Shown one piece after another: positions 10,801 through 19,915 of a DNA stretch of 64,000 nucleotides. Made by a program: the position numbers and the translations under genes. Position 1 is the stretch's first letter, and each line of letters opens with the position of its first letter. The stretch covers positions 1 through 64,000 of the forward strand of contig QHVI01000011.1 in assembly GCA_003223515.1 (NCBI GenBank). The letters run 5' to 3'. This DNA is from Candidatus Angelobacter sp. Gp1-AA117. Its GTDB lineage: Bacteria; Acidobacteriota; Terriglobia; Terriglobales; Acidobacteriaceae. The notes beneath the pieces are model-generated. The model was not told where the DNA came from, ran no database searches, and saw only the letters and a program-made list of their open reading frames with translations.

Positions 10801-13800
10801 GGGCGTTCGCGCCGCCAAATCCAAAAGAACTTACGCCCGCTCTGCGAGGAACGGGCACTCCGTCCTGGTCCGTTGCAGGCTCCCATGGGGTGAGCTTATC
10901 TGCAATGGAAAATGGTGTCCCTTTGAGATTGATGTAGGGATTGATCTCTTCGAAGTGAATGGTTGCCGGAATCTGTTTATGCTTTATGGCCAGTAGAGCC
11001 TTGAGCAAGCTCGAAATTCCGGCTGCGGTCTCCAGGTGACCGATATTGGGCTTTACCGAGCTCAAAATACAATGAGTTGTTTGCGCCGGAGCCTTGCCGT
11101 GCTTCTTGTACAACTCGGAAAATGCTTTACCCAGCGACTGAACCTCAATGGGATCACCCAGACTGCTTCCGATGCCATGGCATTCAATGTAGCCAACCGT
11201 AGTGGGATCGATTTGCGCCTTCTCATAGGCTTCGACCAGGAGAGCAGATTGAGCAGATGAGTTCGGCGCCGTTAGCGTTGTCACTCGCCCGCCATGGTTT
11301 TCGGCTGTCGCCTTGATGACAGCATAGATGTGATTTCCATCAGCCTCAGCGGCTGCCAGGGACTTGAGGAAGATTGCTCCACAACCCTCTCCTCTTACAT
11401 AGCCGTTCGCTGCCTTATCGAAGGCTCTGGATTTCCCGTCACCGCTCAACATTCCAGCCATGCCAAACGAGATGAACGCAGCGGGACTCAACATTAGCTG
11501 TACTCCGCCCACAATCGCCATATCGCAACTGCCCACGTGCATGGACTCTATAGCCCTATGCAAAGCAACCAGTGAACTGGAGCAGGCGGTATCAATGGGG
11601 GCGCTGGGACCGCGCAGATTGAGCAGGAACGAAACTCGGTTGGCCAGAACGGAGTGGGAATTCCCTGAAGCCGAGTACCCATCAAGCGGGACATGGAGGC
11701 TATTCATTACGTCAATGTAGTCGTTGGTGGCCACCCCCACAAACAATCCGGTTCTCGTGCCGGAGAGGTCTGAGACCTTTTGGCCGGAATCTTCAATTGC
11801 CTTCCACACGGTTTGCAGAAAGAGCCGCTGCTGCGGGTCCATCGACTGCGCTTCTCTTGGGGAAATTCCGAAGAATAGAGGATCGAACTTATCCACCTCT
11901 TTCATGAAACCGCCCCACTTGGAGTTCGACTTGTTGACCTCTTTGAGCGGATCTCCATAGTAGTCTTCCCACCGCCATCTATCCGGCGGGATGACCGTGA
12001 CCAGATCTTTCGAGTTCTTCAGGTTGTCCCAGAATTCTTCCAGGTCTTCGGACTGCGGCATCACGCCGCTAATGCCGACAATGGCAATAGGCATATTTGC
12101 AAAGCGAAGCTCTGGAGAGAAATTACGGCCGGAAACTGCAGGCACGGGTTCGGTATCCAGGGCAGCGGGATTCCAGCCCTTTTTAATCTCGAATACAGTT
12201 TGCTGGGGAGTTTCGCCTCCTGTTTTACCGTGCTGCAGGGTTGCTGATAATGACCCAGCGAGGGTGACAGCACTAGCAGACCCCGGGTAGAATTTACGGA
12301 TTTCACTTTCCCGTTCTGTGCATAGATACTTCGCAATCTCGCCCACAGAGGGATAGTCAAAAAATAGAACAGGTGCTATGTCCAGTTGATACTTCTCATT
12401 GATGGAGTTTGCGAACGTCGTCAGGCCAATTGAATCGAAGCCCAGATCCAGCAGAATTTTCTCTGTGGACATGCTATCGGCCTCGAGCTTTAAAAATTCC
12501 ATTACTATCTGCGAGAGTTCGCTCTGGATCCAGGCGAGAAGATCTCCGCCGGTCTGGTTCGAAGCTGGTGTGGCAACTTGATTAGAATGTGCGGATGCGG
12601 CAACTGCAGGTTCCTTCTTCCTTAAGCCCCACGCCAGTTCTATTTTTTCCTGCACTCCCTCTAAAACCGCAAACTGAGATTTTTCTGATCCAAGGCCCAT
12701 AACAAACGTCTGGAGCCCTGTTTCCGCATCCAGAGGTTTGATGCCGAGCGTCTTTCTGAAGTAGAGCTCCGTTTGCTCATCAAGCTTCATTCCGCCGTCG
12801 GCCCATAAAGACCAATTAATGCTCAGTGTTTTCCCGGATCTTGCTCCTGTGGCCCGGAGAGCTTCGCGCCTGGATGCAAATGAGTCCATGAAGTGATTCG
12901 CGAAGCTATAGTCACACTGCCCTGCATTGCCGGCCACAGCCGCCAGCGAGGAGAATGTTACGAAGAAATCAAGCTTCTCATCCCGTGTGATCTCATCCAG
13001 ATGGAGTGTTCCATACACTTTGGGAGCAAAAACCGCACTCATTTCTTCCGACGTTTTATTTCTGATCAATGAGTCTTGCAGAACGCCCGCGGCATGGATA
13101 ATTCCATGAATCTCTCCAAACCGCGACTTACTTTCTTCGACCAGATTTTTGGCATCCTGGTGATTAGAGACGTCGGCACATAGATAAAGCACTTCTGCGC
13201 CTGATCTTCTGAGCTCTTCTAGCCTGGCCTGACGTTCGCTCGACAGTCTGGATCGGCCTGTGAGCACCAGTTTCGCCTTGTGCTTTTTTGCGAGAAATTC
13301 TGCGAAGATCAGGCCCAGCCCACCCGCTCCTCCCGTAATCAGATAGACGCCGTTTTCTCTTAAACCGACGCCCCGAGAAGATGACTGACCGCCGGCTTCT
13401 TCGAAGTCGAATGCTTTAAGTTTTTTGATGTAACGGCCGTCTGCGTCATAGCGAACAGCGGTCGCATCTTGCGTCTGAGCTTGAAATTCCCGCTGGATGG
13501 CACCGAGGACCTGTTCATAGTTGACGCCTTCTTGCTGAATTTCAAGTGTCTTGCATAGCAGTTTCGGGTGCTCCAGGCGCAGTGCGTTCACAAAGCCCCT
13601 GGTCGCTTCGTTGTGAGGCTGCCCCTCTTCCTGCTTGACGGAATAGAGATATAGCAGTTGTACTTTGCTCTCCAGCTTTTGCTGAATCAGTGACTGGCAC
13701 AGGAAGAGGAAGGAGTAGACGCCTCTCTCCAGAGCATCCGCCATCCTGTTGCTCTCGGTAATTTCACCATGAGCCAGGGGCCAGGCAAAACAGATGTTTT

Positions 13801-16800
13801 CTACCGGACATTGCCTTTCAATCAGGCATTCAAAAAGCTTCGCAAAGTCATCTTTGTTCTGCGGGTTAATCTTATAGGATTGGCTTCCCAGTTCCTGGAA
13901 GCATTCTCCCGGCTGCACCAGAATGACTTGTCCGGAATCTGCTCCTGCTTCTCCGAGCTGCTCCTGATACAACTTGCACAATGTCTCTCCTGTATCGAAA
14001 AGCACAAGAAAATGTGAACTGGGTTTCGAGGCTTGTCCCACTTCCGTCGAAACTTTCTCCCACTCGTAAGAATAATAGAGCCTGGAAAACTCATCTGCAT
14101 CCGCAGATTTCCTGTGGACTTCCCGAAGAGGCACGCCGATAGATTCATGGATTTTTACCAGTACTTTTCCCGTTTCATCCAGAATCAGCACATTGCTTCT
14201 CGCAAGGCGCGTATTCTCTTTCTTTCCCTTTTTGTCGTTTTTCACTTGCGTTACATAGCTGAAGCAGTGGCTTTGAAGAGGATGGAGAATTTCGACTTCG
14301 CCGATGGAAAACGGGACAAAGACTTCTTCTGCATTGTTTCCGAGAGCTGCGCCCATTCCGGCCTGCAGGGAGCCATCTACCATGGCAGGATGAAGCACCA
14401 TGCTTTGCAGGTCTCCCTGACGAAATTCGGGAAGACTCAGAACTCCCAGCACTTCATTTTCGCTCTTGTAGACTTCCTGAAGAACTTGAAAGCTGGGGCC
14501 CAGATTCAAGCCAAATGACTTGAATAGAGGATAGGCGTTTCTGCCTTCCATGATTTTCACACACCGGGCGCGAACACTTTCCAGATCAACATATTCCGGC
14601 TCGGTGGCGGCTGCCTCCCTGCTCTCATACAAGAGGGTTCCCTGGGAATGAAGCAGTTTGTTGCCTCTTTCATCATTGCTGAATACTTCAAACCGTACCG
14701 TTGCCTCACTGGGCTTGAGTTCGATGAACACCTCTTTGGGTTTCGAGTTTTGAACGGCAATCGGGCTTACCCAAACGATGTTTTTAATTTTTTGTACTTT
14801 TCTGCCTGCTGCAACTTCTCCAGCCATCCTTGCCAATTCAAGATATGCGACACCCGGTAGGGTTGGAATGTCTGCCACAAGATGATCGTGAATGAAGAAG
14901 TCCGCTGTATGGAATGTTTTCTTGAAAAGCTGGCGCTCGAAAGTCGATTCGTTAGTGTCGAGCAGAGGGTGCATGCCTGCCACCGGCGGGAGGGAATGGC
15001 GTATCGGGGACTTTTTGCCCGCCCAGTGCCGCTTGTCGTGAAAAGGATAGGTAGGTAGCGAAATTCTCCTTCTTGATTCGTGACCCTGAACTCCGCACCA
15101 ATCTGAGAGCAAGCCTTCAACCCATAACTGCGCAAGCTTGTGAGGATCTCGGTCCTGTGACAACAATCGTATGAATTCCTCTTTCTCTTTTCGATTGAGC
15201 AGTCGTGTAATGTGTTCTGCGTTCTTTACATGCCCGGTGGTAAGGTCTTCGGTCTTCTTTCCCGCTATGAAGCATTTGAGTTTCTCAATCAGATCTTCCC
15301 TGGTAGTAGCGATGATTGCCAGGCGATGGTCAAATGATTTTCGCCCGATCTGCAGGGTATAAGCAGCCTCATCCATATCTGCCGGGCTCTTCTGAAGGAA
15401 TTCGGCCAGCCGGCCCGCAGCCTCGTGCAATTGATCCTCCGTCCTGGCGGAGAGTGGAAAGATCAATTCGCGCGGTTGCGCTGGATCTTTGCTCGTTTGC
15501 TGTATTGGCTGGTAAGCTTCGAGGATTACGTGTGCGTTGGACCCGCCCGCGCCAAAGGAGCTGATTCCTGCCCGGAGCGGAATCTGCACGCCATCCACCT
15601 CTTTGGCCTTCCATTCCTGCAGGCGCTGTACCACGTAAAATGGGGAATTTTTGAAATCGATGAATTCATTTAACTCGCCCGAATGCAGGGAAGGCGCAAG
15701 CTGGCGGTGCTTCATCTGGAGAAGCACCTTGGATATGCTGACGACCCCTGCCGCCGCTTCCAGGTGGCCTAGATTGCTTTTAACAGAACCAATGGCGCAG
15801 GTTTGATTCCCTACATTGTCCCGGCTGAAAGCACTATTCAACCCCGAAATTTCGATCGGGTCACCCAGTTCGGTGCCTGTACCATGGGCCTCGATGTACC
15901 CAATGGTTTGCGCATCAACATTTGCTTTTTTAAGCGCCGCTGCAATTAAATTCGCCTGCGCCTTTGGATTTGGAACGGTATACCCGCTGGTTCGTCCACC
16001 ATGATTGACAACGACGCTCTTAATCACTCCATAAATGTTGTCGCCGTCTTTTAAGACTTGATCCAGAGGCTTGAGAAAGAGTGCACCAATCCCCTCGCCT
16101 TGTACATATCCATTGGCGTGCTTTCCGAAGCTACGGCAAACACCATCAGCCGACAGGGCACCGCCGGCTTGATTGATATCTGTTTTCGCCTGATGTAAAT
16201 CCAGGTTCACACCACCAACAATCGCAGCAGAACACTCACCCGCTTGAATGGCTTCACAGGCGAGATAAAGAGCTGTCAAACTGGAAGAACACGCTGTATC
16301 TATGGTCAGGCTTGGACCCCAAAGATTCATCCAATAGGAAACGCGGTTGGCGATGCTCCACAGAAAAGAATTGGGGACTGTCTTATTGCCGGCATACTTC
16401 TCGTCAACCCCGAGCATTTGATACATTGCCCATACTGCGCCAACAAAAACGCCTATGTTTCGCGAGCCGTCTTCCCGTGCCAGGATCTCGGGGTAGTAGC
16501 CTGCATCTTCAATGGCTTCCCATGCGACTTCAAGAAAGAGTCTTTCCTGAGGATCCAGCATTTCTGCCTCTCTGGGGGAAATGTTGAAGAAAAGAGAGTC
16601 AAACCTATCCACGTCGTCAATGAAACCGCCGCGGTATCTCTCTGGGCTTCCGTACTGCAGACGCCATTGATAACGCTCCGCGGGAATATCTTCGATGCAA
16701 TCTTTTCCTTCAGCCAAGTTGTTCCATAGCTCTCGCGGATTTTTTGCCTTAGGGTAACGACCGGCCATTCCGACAATGGCAATATCCTGCGTTTGATATT

Positions 16801-19800
16801 GCTTCTCATTCGCAATCTGGCTTGACTCGGGTTCCCTCAATGTTCCCTTGGAAATCATGGGGTTTGAAATTGCGTCATGCATCGCCTGCGGTAAAGCAGG
16901 AACCGGGTCGGCACCGTTAAGAGCCGTAGCAGGGTTGTTTTCTTCTGGAGGAACACTTGAGGAGTTTGTTTCAGCAGCCACTTTTCCTGAAAGCTTGTGA
17001 TATTTTGCCAACTTGTAGCTGGCATGGATGTTTGCCACCGGGCCCGGCCCGTTGCTCTCCATCATAAGTTCGGGAATATTCACTTTGTTGTTAAATGCAT
17101 GAACGAGCTTATGGATTATCCTTTCGATTTCATCCTGCTTTATGCCCACTGGAATAGCCAGCCGCACCAAATCATTGATGGGCGTGCGCTTTTGTCTTCC
17201 TACGCTGTGTGCACTTGCGCGAATTCCGGTCTTCAAATACAGCCAAGCCAGGAATGAAGGAACTGGATATTTAAATTCTCTGAATTCGGGAATTTGTTTA
17301 ACATCGATTAAAATGCAGTGACCTCCGACAGGCCCTGCAAGCGGAACATGGTGCTCCTTCAACACCCGCCAGATCTGGCGAACTCCTTCCACTCTGCGTG
17401 CTACCCTGCTTTCGATCTGCTTCCGGTCCTGCAGTGAAAGCGCAATCATCTTTCTGTCAATCAGATCAAGCCCGGCGCCCTCCTCAGCAATAGCCGCCTG
17501 AAGTTTCTGAAGCAGCTTGACGTCATTCGTGGCTATGATCCCACCTTTGTTGACACAGAAATCCTTAGTCAAGCTGCCGATGACCGCATCGGCATACGAG
17601 AACAGTTCCCGTACTACTGTCCATACGCTCTTGCCCGTGCATGCCTTGTCTTGCTCAATCAGGAGCTGTGCATTCTCGACGATACGCGTCCCATCAATGA
17701 CGAGGGGAATAGAGTACCTGGTAAGTAGTGCTTTGACGTCCCTCAGATGCTGCAACGAGACGGGACACCCGCCTGCAGCATTGTTGCTTACTTCGATACA
17801 GACCAGTGAAATGGCCCCTGGATCTCGAGTCACTTCTGCCTGGAGCGCCTCCCAGTCAATATTGCCCTTGTACTGCTCCTGCGAACTGAGATCGAATACG
17901 GCAGGATGCGGCAGCTCTTTCACGGTGAAGCCGCTATCAATCTCATGAAAAATAGTGCTGGGAAATAAAAGATTCTGAAGTACAGTCTTTTTCTCTGAGC
18001 ACGCCTTAAAAAAGATGTGCTCGGCCTCCTGTCCGGAAACCGCAAGAATAAAATGCGCAAAAGGAAATATTCCCCTCAGACTTTCATCTACACTCACGGG
18101 TTGCTGAAGTTGCGCATGACGTTGCCTGACATGCGCTTTTATTGCAGGCAGCTCCAGTTGCGCCCAGGAGTCCGTTTTCAGATCGCACTCAATATGCTGA
18201 TGCGGGATATTAAGGGGATTGAAGCCGAATTCAGATAAGATGCGCGACCACTCATTCCCATCAACCGTGACTTGTATGGCACTTACGTTTGCAGCCGATC
18301 TGGATGATTCTCCTATTGCCGGCTTTGTCGTAGTCCTGGTGATGCCAGCCTGCGTTACGTTGAAGTTGTAATTCTCCTCATCTGACGTTTGCATCTTCTC
18401 AGGATCGGCTATCATCATGATGATGTCTATCACATTGTCAGCATTGCCGCTCGCTACGGGGCGACACAGGAAAATCGTCCTGTTTTCGGGACGAAACTTG
18501 TTCTTGAACTGAAGATTTCCCTCGTCATTAAAAATATTCTGCTTGCGCAGGTCATCCAGTATCTTGTCTACCTCCGGGTCAGCGTTGTCGCAAGCGTTGA
18601 GCTTGCACCCATAGGTTCCGCCCATGCTCAGCACATCGCATCCTTCCGCGGCGAGTCCTTCAATAATTCGTACGATCGCGAACTCTAATCCGCCTATCGG
18701 CATATCTGGCGGATAGAATTCCAGGTCCATCAGATATCCGTTCTCCTCTCCCGACATTGCGGTAATGAGGATCACATTCTGCAAAGCCCCATCGAGATAA
18801 GTCAGGAAGAGGCGGTGTTCGGGAGCCAGCGCGTTTGCAAGAATTTCAGCTTTGACATCGTGGACCAGCGGGTTGACCATTGTCCTCGCCGCACACCACT
18901 TATCAATGATTCCGGCGATATCCCTGTCGGTCTCTGGATTGGCGCCGCACCGGTATTCTTCTGTCCTGCATAAGCCGCATTTCTGAAATTTTGATACCTG
19001 GTATCGCAGACGACGCATTTCGCCCCCATCCAGAGCGAACTTTTTCAGACCAACGATGCGCTGTAAAACACCGAAGGGCGTTGCGGAAAAAGCTGTGCCG
19101 CCGATCGCCGGGATTTCCTCGTCAGCAAGGATGTTGAGTTGGAATCTTTTTGCCTCGCAGTACTGGCATATTTCCTCCAGTAGGATGGGGAAATAATCTC
19201 GTGGCCCTGTATAGCCGTACACCAGGATGATATTTTTGCTTCGCCCATAATTGAAATAGCCGCGTCTTGCACTGCCAATGAAAAGATTGGGCGCAATTTT
19301 TCGCGTACCGCGCGATACGCAGCCCTCTATCTTGTAACGACTGAAAAGCGTCTGAATGAGTCCCTGCAATTCAGGATGGGCACAGGCCTCTCTTTCCAGT
19401 ATGAGGACGGGGCCCGCTTCTGCAGTCATAACATTCGCCGGATTCACCGACGGCATATTTGCTTCTTTAGAGCCATTAATTGATTTCGATGGATTGCCGT
19501 TGGAATGAGAAGAAGAATTGGCGGTCTGCAATTTGTCAGCAAATTTGGCGGAAAGGATCTGCTCATGCTTTTCAGCAAAGTAGCCCGCCAGATCATTGAT
19601 AGTGAAATTCTCGAAGAGCAGGCTCTTGGGCAGGATTCCGAAGTCCGCTTCGAGCTTTCTGATTATCTTGAGCACATGGAACGAGTCAATCCCCAGTTCG
19701 CCAAACGCGGCAAGTGAATCGAAGTCTGAGCTTAAAGAGCCGGAGACCTCTGAAATGAGAGATTTAAGGTAGGACTCGGTCAGCTCACGTAACAGTTCCC

Positions 19801-19810
19801 GATAAATCAT
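7820..19810 (-). CDS. Trans-AT polyketide synthase with aminoacyl-tRNA-transferase-like and PLP C-S-lyase-like domains
   Basis: 3996 aa from ATG 19810. Domains: ACP 1-80 (Ser43); DUF2156/LPG-synthase-C-like domain about 130-470; PLP lyase of the tyrosine phenol-lyase/tryptophanase family about 505-910 (Lys749 in SLTKDFCVNKGG, then GPVGGH and VRLAIP motifs); KS1 1008-1432 (Cys1174, His1309, His1349); DH 1612-1895 (His1643, Asp1812); KR 2155-2360 (TGGAGGLG, Tyr2301); ACP 2424-2500 (Ser2460); KS2 2573-3010 (Cys2743, His2878, His2925); ACP 3226-3300 (Ser3264); KS3 3357-3780 (Cys3520, His3655, His3695). No AT and no TE. The N-terminal ACP and C-terminal KS show that modules are split across subunits. 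The tRNA-transferase-like/PLP-lyase pair recalls by order the DUF-SH sulfur-inserting didomain of leinamycin-family synthases, and it sits next to two tRNA-Cys-like genes. The sulfur role is inferred. Confidence 0.95.
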   Translation of the reverse strand: MIYRELLRELTESYLKSLISEVSGSLSSDFDSLAAFGELGIDSFHVLKIIRKLEADFGILPKSLLFENFTINDLAGYFAEKHEQILSAKFADKLQTANSSSHSNGNPSKSINGSKEANMPSVNPANVMTAEAGPVLILEREACAHPELQGLIQTLFSRYKIEGCVSRGTRKIAPNLFIGSARRGYFNYGRSKNIILVYGYTGPRDYFPILLEEICQYCEAKRFQLNILADEEIPAIGGTAFSATPFGVLQRIVGLKKFALDGGEMRRLRYQVSKFQKCGLCRTEEYRCGANPETDRDIAGIIDKWCAARTMVNPLVHDVKAEILANALAPEHRLFLTYLDGALQNVILITAMSGEENGYLMDLEFYPPDMPIGGLEFAIVRIIEGLAAEGCDVLSMGGTYGCKLNACDNADPEVDKILDDLRKQNIFNDEGNLQFKNKFRPENRTIFLCRPVASGNADNVIDIIMMIADPEKMQTSDEENYNFNVTQAGITRTTTKPAIGESSRSAANVSAIQVTVDGNEWSRILSEFGFNPLNIPHQHIECDLKTDSWAQLELPAIKAHVRQRHAQLQQPVSVDESLRGIFPFAHFILAVSGQEAEHIFFKACSEKKTVLQNLLFPSTIFHEIDSGFTVKELPHPAVFDLSSQEQYKGNIDWEALQAEVTRDPGAISLVCIEVSNNAAGGCPVSLQHLRDVKALLTRYSIPLVIDGTRIVENAQLLIEQDKACTGKSVWTVVRELFSYADAVIGSLTKDFCVNKGGIIATNDVKLLQKLQAAIAEEGAGLDLIDRKMIALSLQDRKQIESRVARRVEGVRQIWRVLKEHHVPLAGPVGGHCILIDVKQIPEFREFKYPVPSFLAWLYLKTGIRASAHSVGRQKRTPINDLVRLAIPVGIKQDEIERIIHKLVHAFNNKVNIPELMMESNGPGPVANIHASYKLAKYHKLSGKVAAETNSSSVPPEENNPATALNGADPVPALPQAMHDAISNPMISKGTLREPESSQIANEKQYQTQDIAIVGMAGRYPKAKNPRELWNNLAEGKDCIEDIPAERYQWRLQYGSPERYRGGFIDDVDRFDSLFFNISPREAEMLDPQERLFLEVAWEAIEDAGYYPEILAREDGSRNIGVFVGAVWAMYQMLGVDEKYAGNKTVPNSFLWSIANRVSYWMNLWGPSLTIDTACSSSLTALYLACEAIQAGECSAAIVGGVNLDLHQAKTDINQAGGALSADGVCRSFGKHANGYVQGEGIGALFLKPLDQVLKDGDNIYGVIKSVVVNHGGRTSGYTVPNPKAQANLIAAALKKANVDAQTIGYIEAHGTGTELGDPIEISGLNSAFSRDNVGNQTCAIGSVKSNLGHLEAAAGVVSISKVLLQMKHRQLAPSLHSGELNEFIDFKNSPFYVVQRLQEWKAKEVDGVQIPLRAGISSFGAGGSNAHVILEAYQPIQQTSKDPAQPRELIFPLSARTEDQLHEAAGRLAEFLQKSPADMDEAAYTLQIGRKSFDHRLAIIATTREDLIEKLKCFIAGKKTEDLTTGHVKNAEHITRLLNRKEKEEFIRLLSQDRDPHKLAQLWVEGLLSDWCGVQGHESRRRISLPTYPFHDKRHWAGKKSPIRHSLPPVAGMHPLLDTNESTFERQLFKKTFHTADFFIHDHLVADIPTLPGVAYLELARMAGEVAAGRKVQKIKNIVWVSPIAVQNSKPKEVFIELKPSEATVRFEVFSNDERGNKLLHSQGTLLYESREAAATEPEYVDLESVRARCVKIMEGRNAYPLFKSFGLNLGPSFQVLQEVYKSENEVLGVLSLPEFRQGDLQSMVLHPAMVDGSLQAGMGAALGNNAEEVFVPFSIGEVEILHPLQSHCFSYVTQVKNDKKGKKENTRLARSNVLILDETGKVLVKIHESIGVPLREVHRKSADADEFSRLYYSYEWEKVSTEVGQASKPSSHFLVLFDTGETLCKLYQEQLGEAGADSGQVILVQPGECFQELGSQSYKINPQNKDDFAKLFECLIERQCPVENICFAWPLAHGEITESNRMADALERGVYSFLFLCQSLIQQKLESKVQLLYLYSVKQEEGQPHNEATRGFVNALRLEHPKLLCKTLEIQQEGVNYEQVLGAIQREFQAQTQDATAVRYDADGRYIKKLKAFDFEEAGGQSSSRGVGLRENGVYLITGGAGGLGLIFAEFLAKKHKAKLVLTGRSRLSSERQARLEELRRSGAEVLYLCADVSNHQDAKNLVEESKSRFGEIHGIIHAAGVLQDSLIRNKTSEEMSAVFAPKVYGTLHLDEITRDEKLDFFVTFSSLAAVAGNAGQCDYSFANHFMDSFASRREALRATGARSGKTLSINWSLWADGGMKLDEQTELYFRKTLGIKPLDAETGLQTFVMGLGSEKSQFAVLEGVQEKIELAWGLRKKEPAVAASAHSNQVATPASNQTGGDLLAWIQSELSQIVMEFLKLEADSMSTEKILLDLGFDSIGLTTFANSINEKYQLDIAPVLFFDYPSVGEIAKYLCTERESEIRKFYPGSASAVTLAGSLSATLQHGKTGGETPQQTVFEIKKGWNPAALDTEPVPAVSGRNFSPELRFANMPIAIVGISGVMPQSEDLEEFWDNLKNSKDLVTVIPPDRWRWEDYYGDPLKEVNKSNSKWGGFMKEVDKFDPLFFGISPREAQSMDPQQRLFLQTVWKAIEDSGQKVSDLSGTRTGLFVGVATNDYIDVMNSLHVPLDGYSASGNSHSVLANRVSFLLNLRGPSAPIDTACSSSLVALHRAIESMHVGSCDMAIVGGVQLMLSPAAFISFGMAGMLSGDGKSRAFDKAANGYVRGEGCGAIFLKSLAAAEADGNHIYAVIKATAENHGGRVTTLTAPNSSAQSALLVEAYEKAQIDPTTVGYIECHGIGSSLGDPIEVQSLGKAFSELYKKHGKAPAQTTHCILSSVKPNIGHLETAAGISSLLKALLAIKHKQIPATIHFEEINPYINLKGTPFSIADKLTPWEPATDQDGVPVPRRAGVSSFGFGGANAHVVLEEYVSRKSLALAGSQEPQLIVLSAKNEDRLEAYAQSILTYLEKNEVELTDFAYTLQVGRDEMPARLAMVVSATEELKQKLGEILHISVKPNGVYRNNIGNKAAKPQTGNADEEMMVQSLIERKELSRLAELWVSGTKIEFRLLHKLNFPKRISLPTYPFVRERYWISGAEKKPVVIQQDNVSNVSNAASSSAGAIMNLAAIKTLQSDNNASQSAVDERMSNEDYIRQIIIQNLCDALRMDAATLRYDVPFIAYGVDSIIGVGMVRTINEELKIELDPAKLFEYNTVEKLSQCISSSWEQQITKHRLQTHCSRNGSAPSSGKNSAQDSECKSPAGKPGIEQKHDFINITADPIAIVGMSGRFAESESVDEFWQNLKEGKNLVKEISRWNTNERVAPASERETECGHGGFLNSIGTFDPAFFGISSQEAASMDPQQRLFLEECWKALEDAGYAGNSVHEKQCGIYVGCGSSKYDSLFPGGSPARPFWSSSESDIPARVANHFNLLGPAIAVNTACSSSLVAIHLACQGLWSRETDMALAGGICLYATADLHQTANQDGMFSPDGKCCSVDAGASGCAPGEGVGVVVLKRLQDALNDGDHIHGVIAGSGINQNGNSNNLIAGKARAQERLERSVYERFNINPETIQMVEAHGAGTPLADSIEYGAITSAMREHTDKKQFCAFGSVKANIGHTGAAAGMASLLKVLLSLKHRKIPPCLHSQKDNSVVDFDSSPFYVNTELLGWPIEVGQKRRAAINSFGSSGTNAHLVIEEAPSIERTSSDSSGYVVVLSARTPEQLRQQVSNLVMFLKRTPHVSMNDLSFTLFVGREHLNHRLSCLARNQKELIHLLEQWNETGAAGRIYTSEIKEGRTREQGTLKRFGNYCIHECKNSPNAASYLEYLATIADLYVQGYSLDFHALFSPDCSRIPLPTYPFSRECYWTDASNVATVAATTLDRAAPHLHKTIKVNIRTEEVLENVLWQAASLNEEYESVTF

Positions 19811-19915
19811 CTTGTCGGCCTTTGTAGTTTGGAGTCAAACGCGAGGTGCTGCTTTTGAAATGAAGGGATCAGGGCTTCAGGGCGGAATAACCGATAGACA
19901 CTCTGGCTTGTGTAA

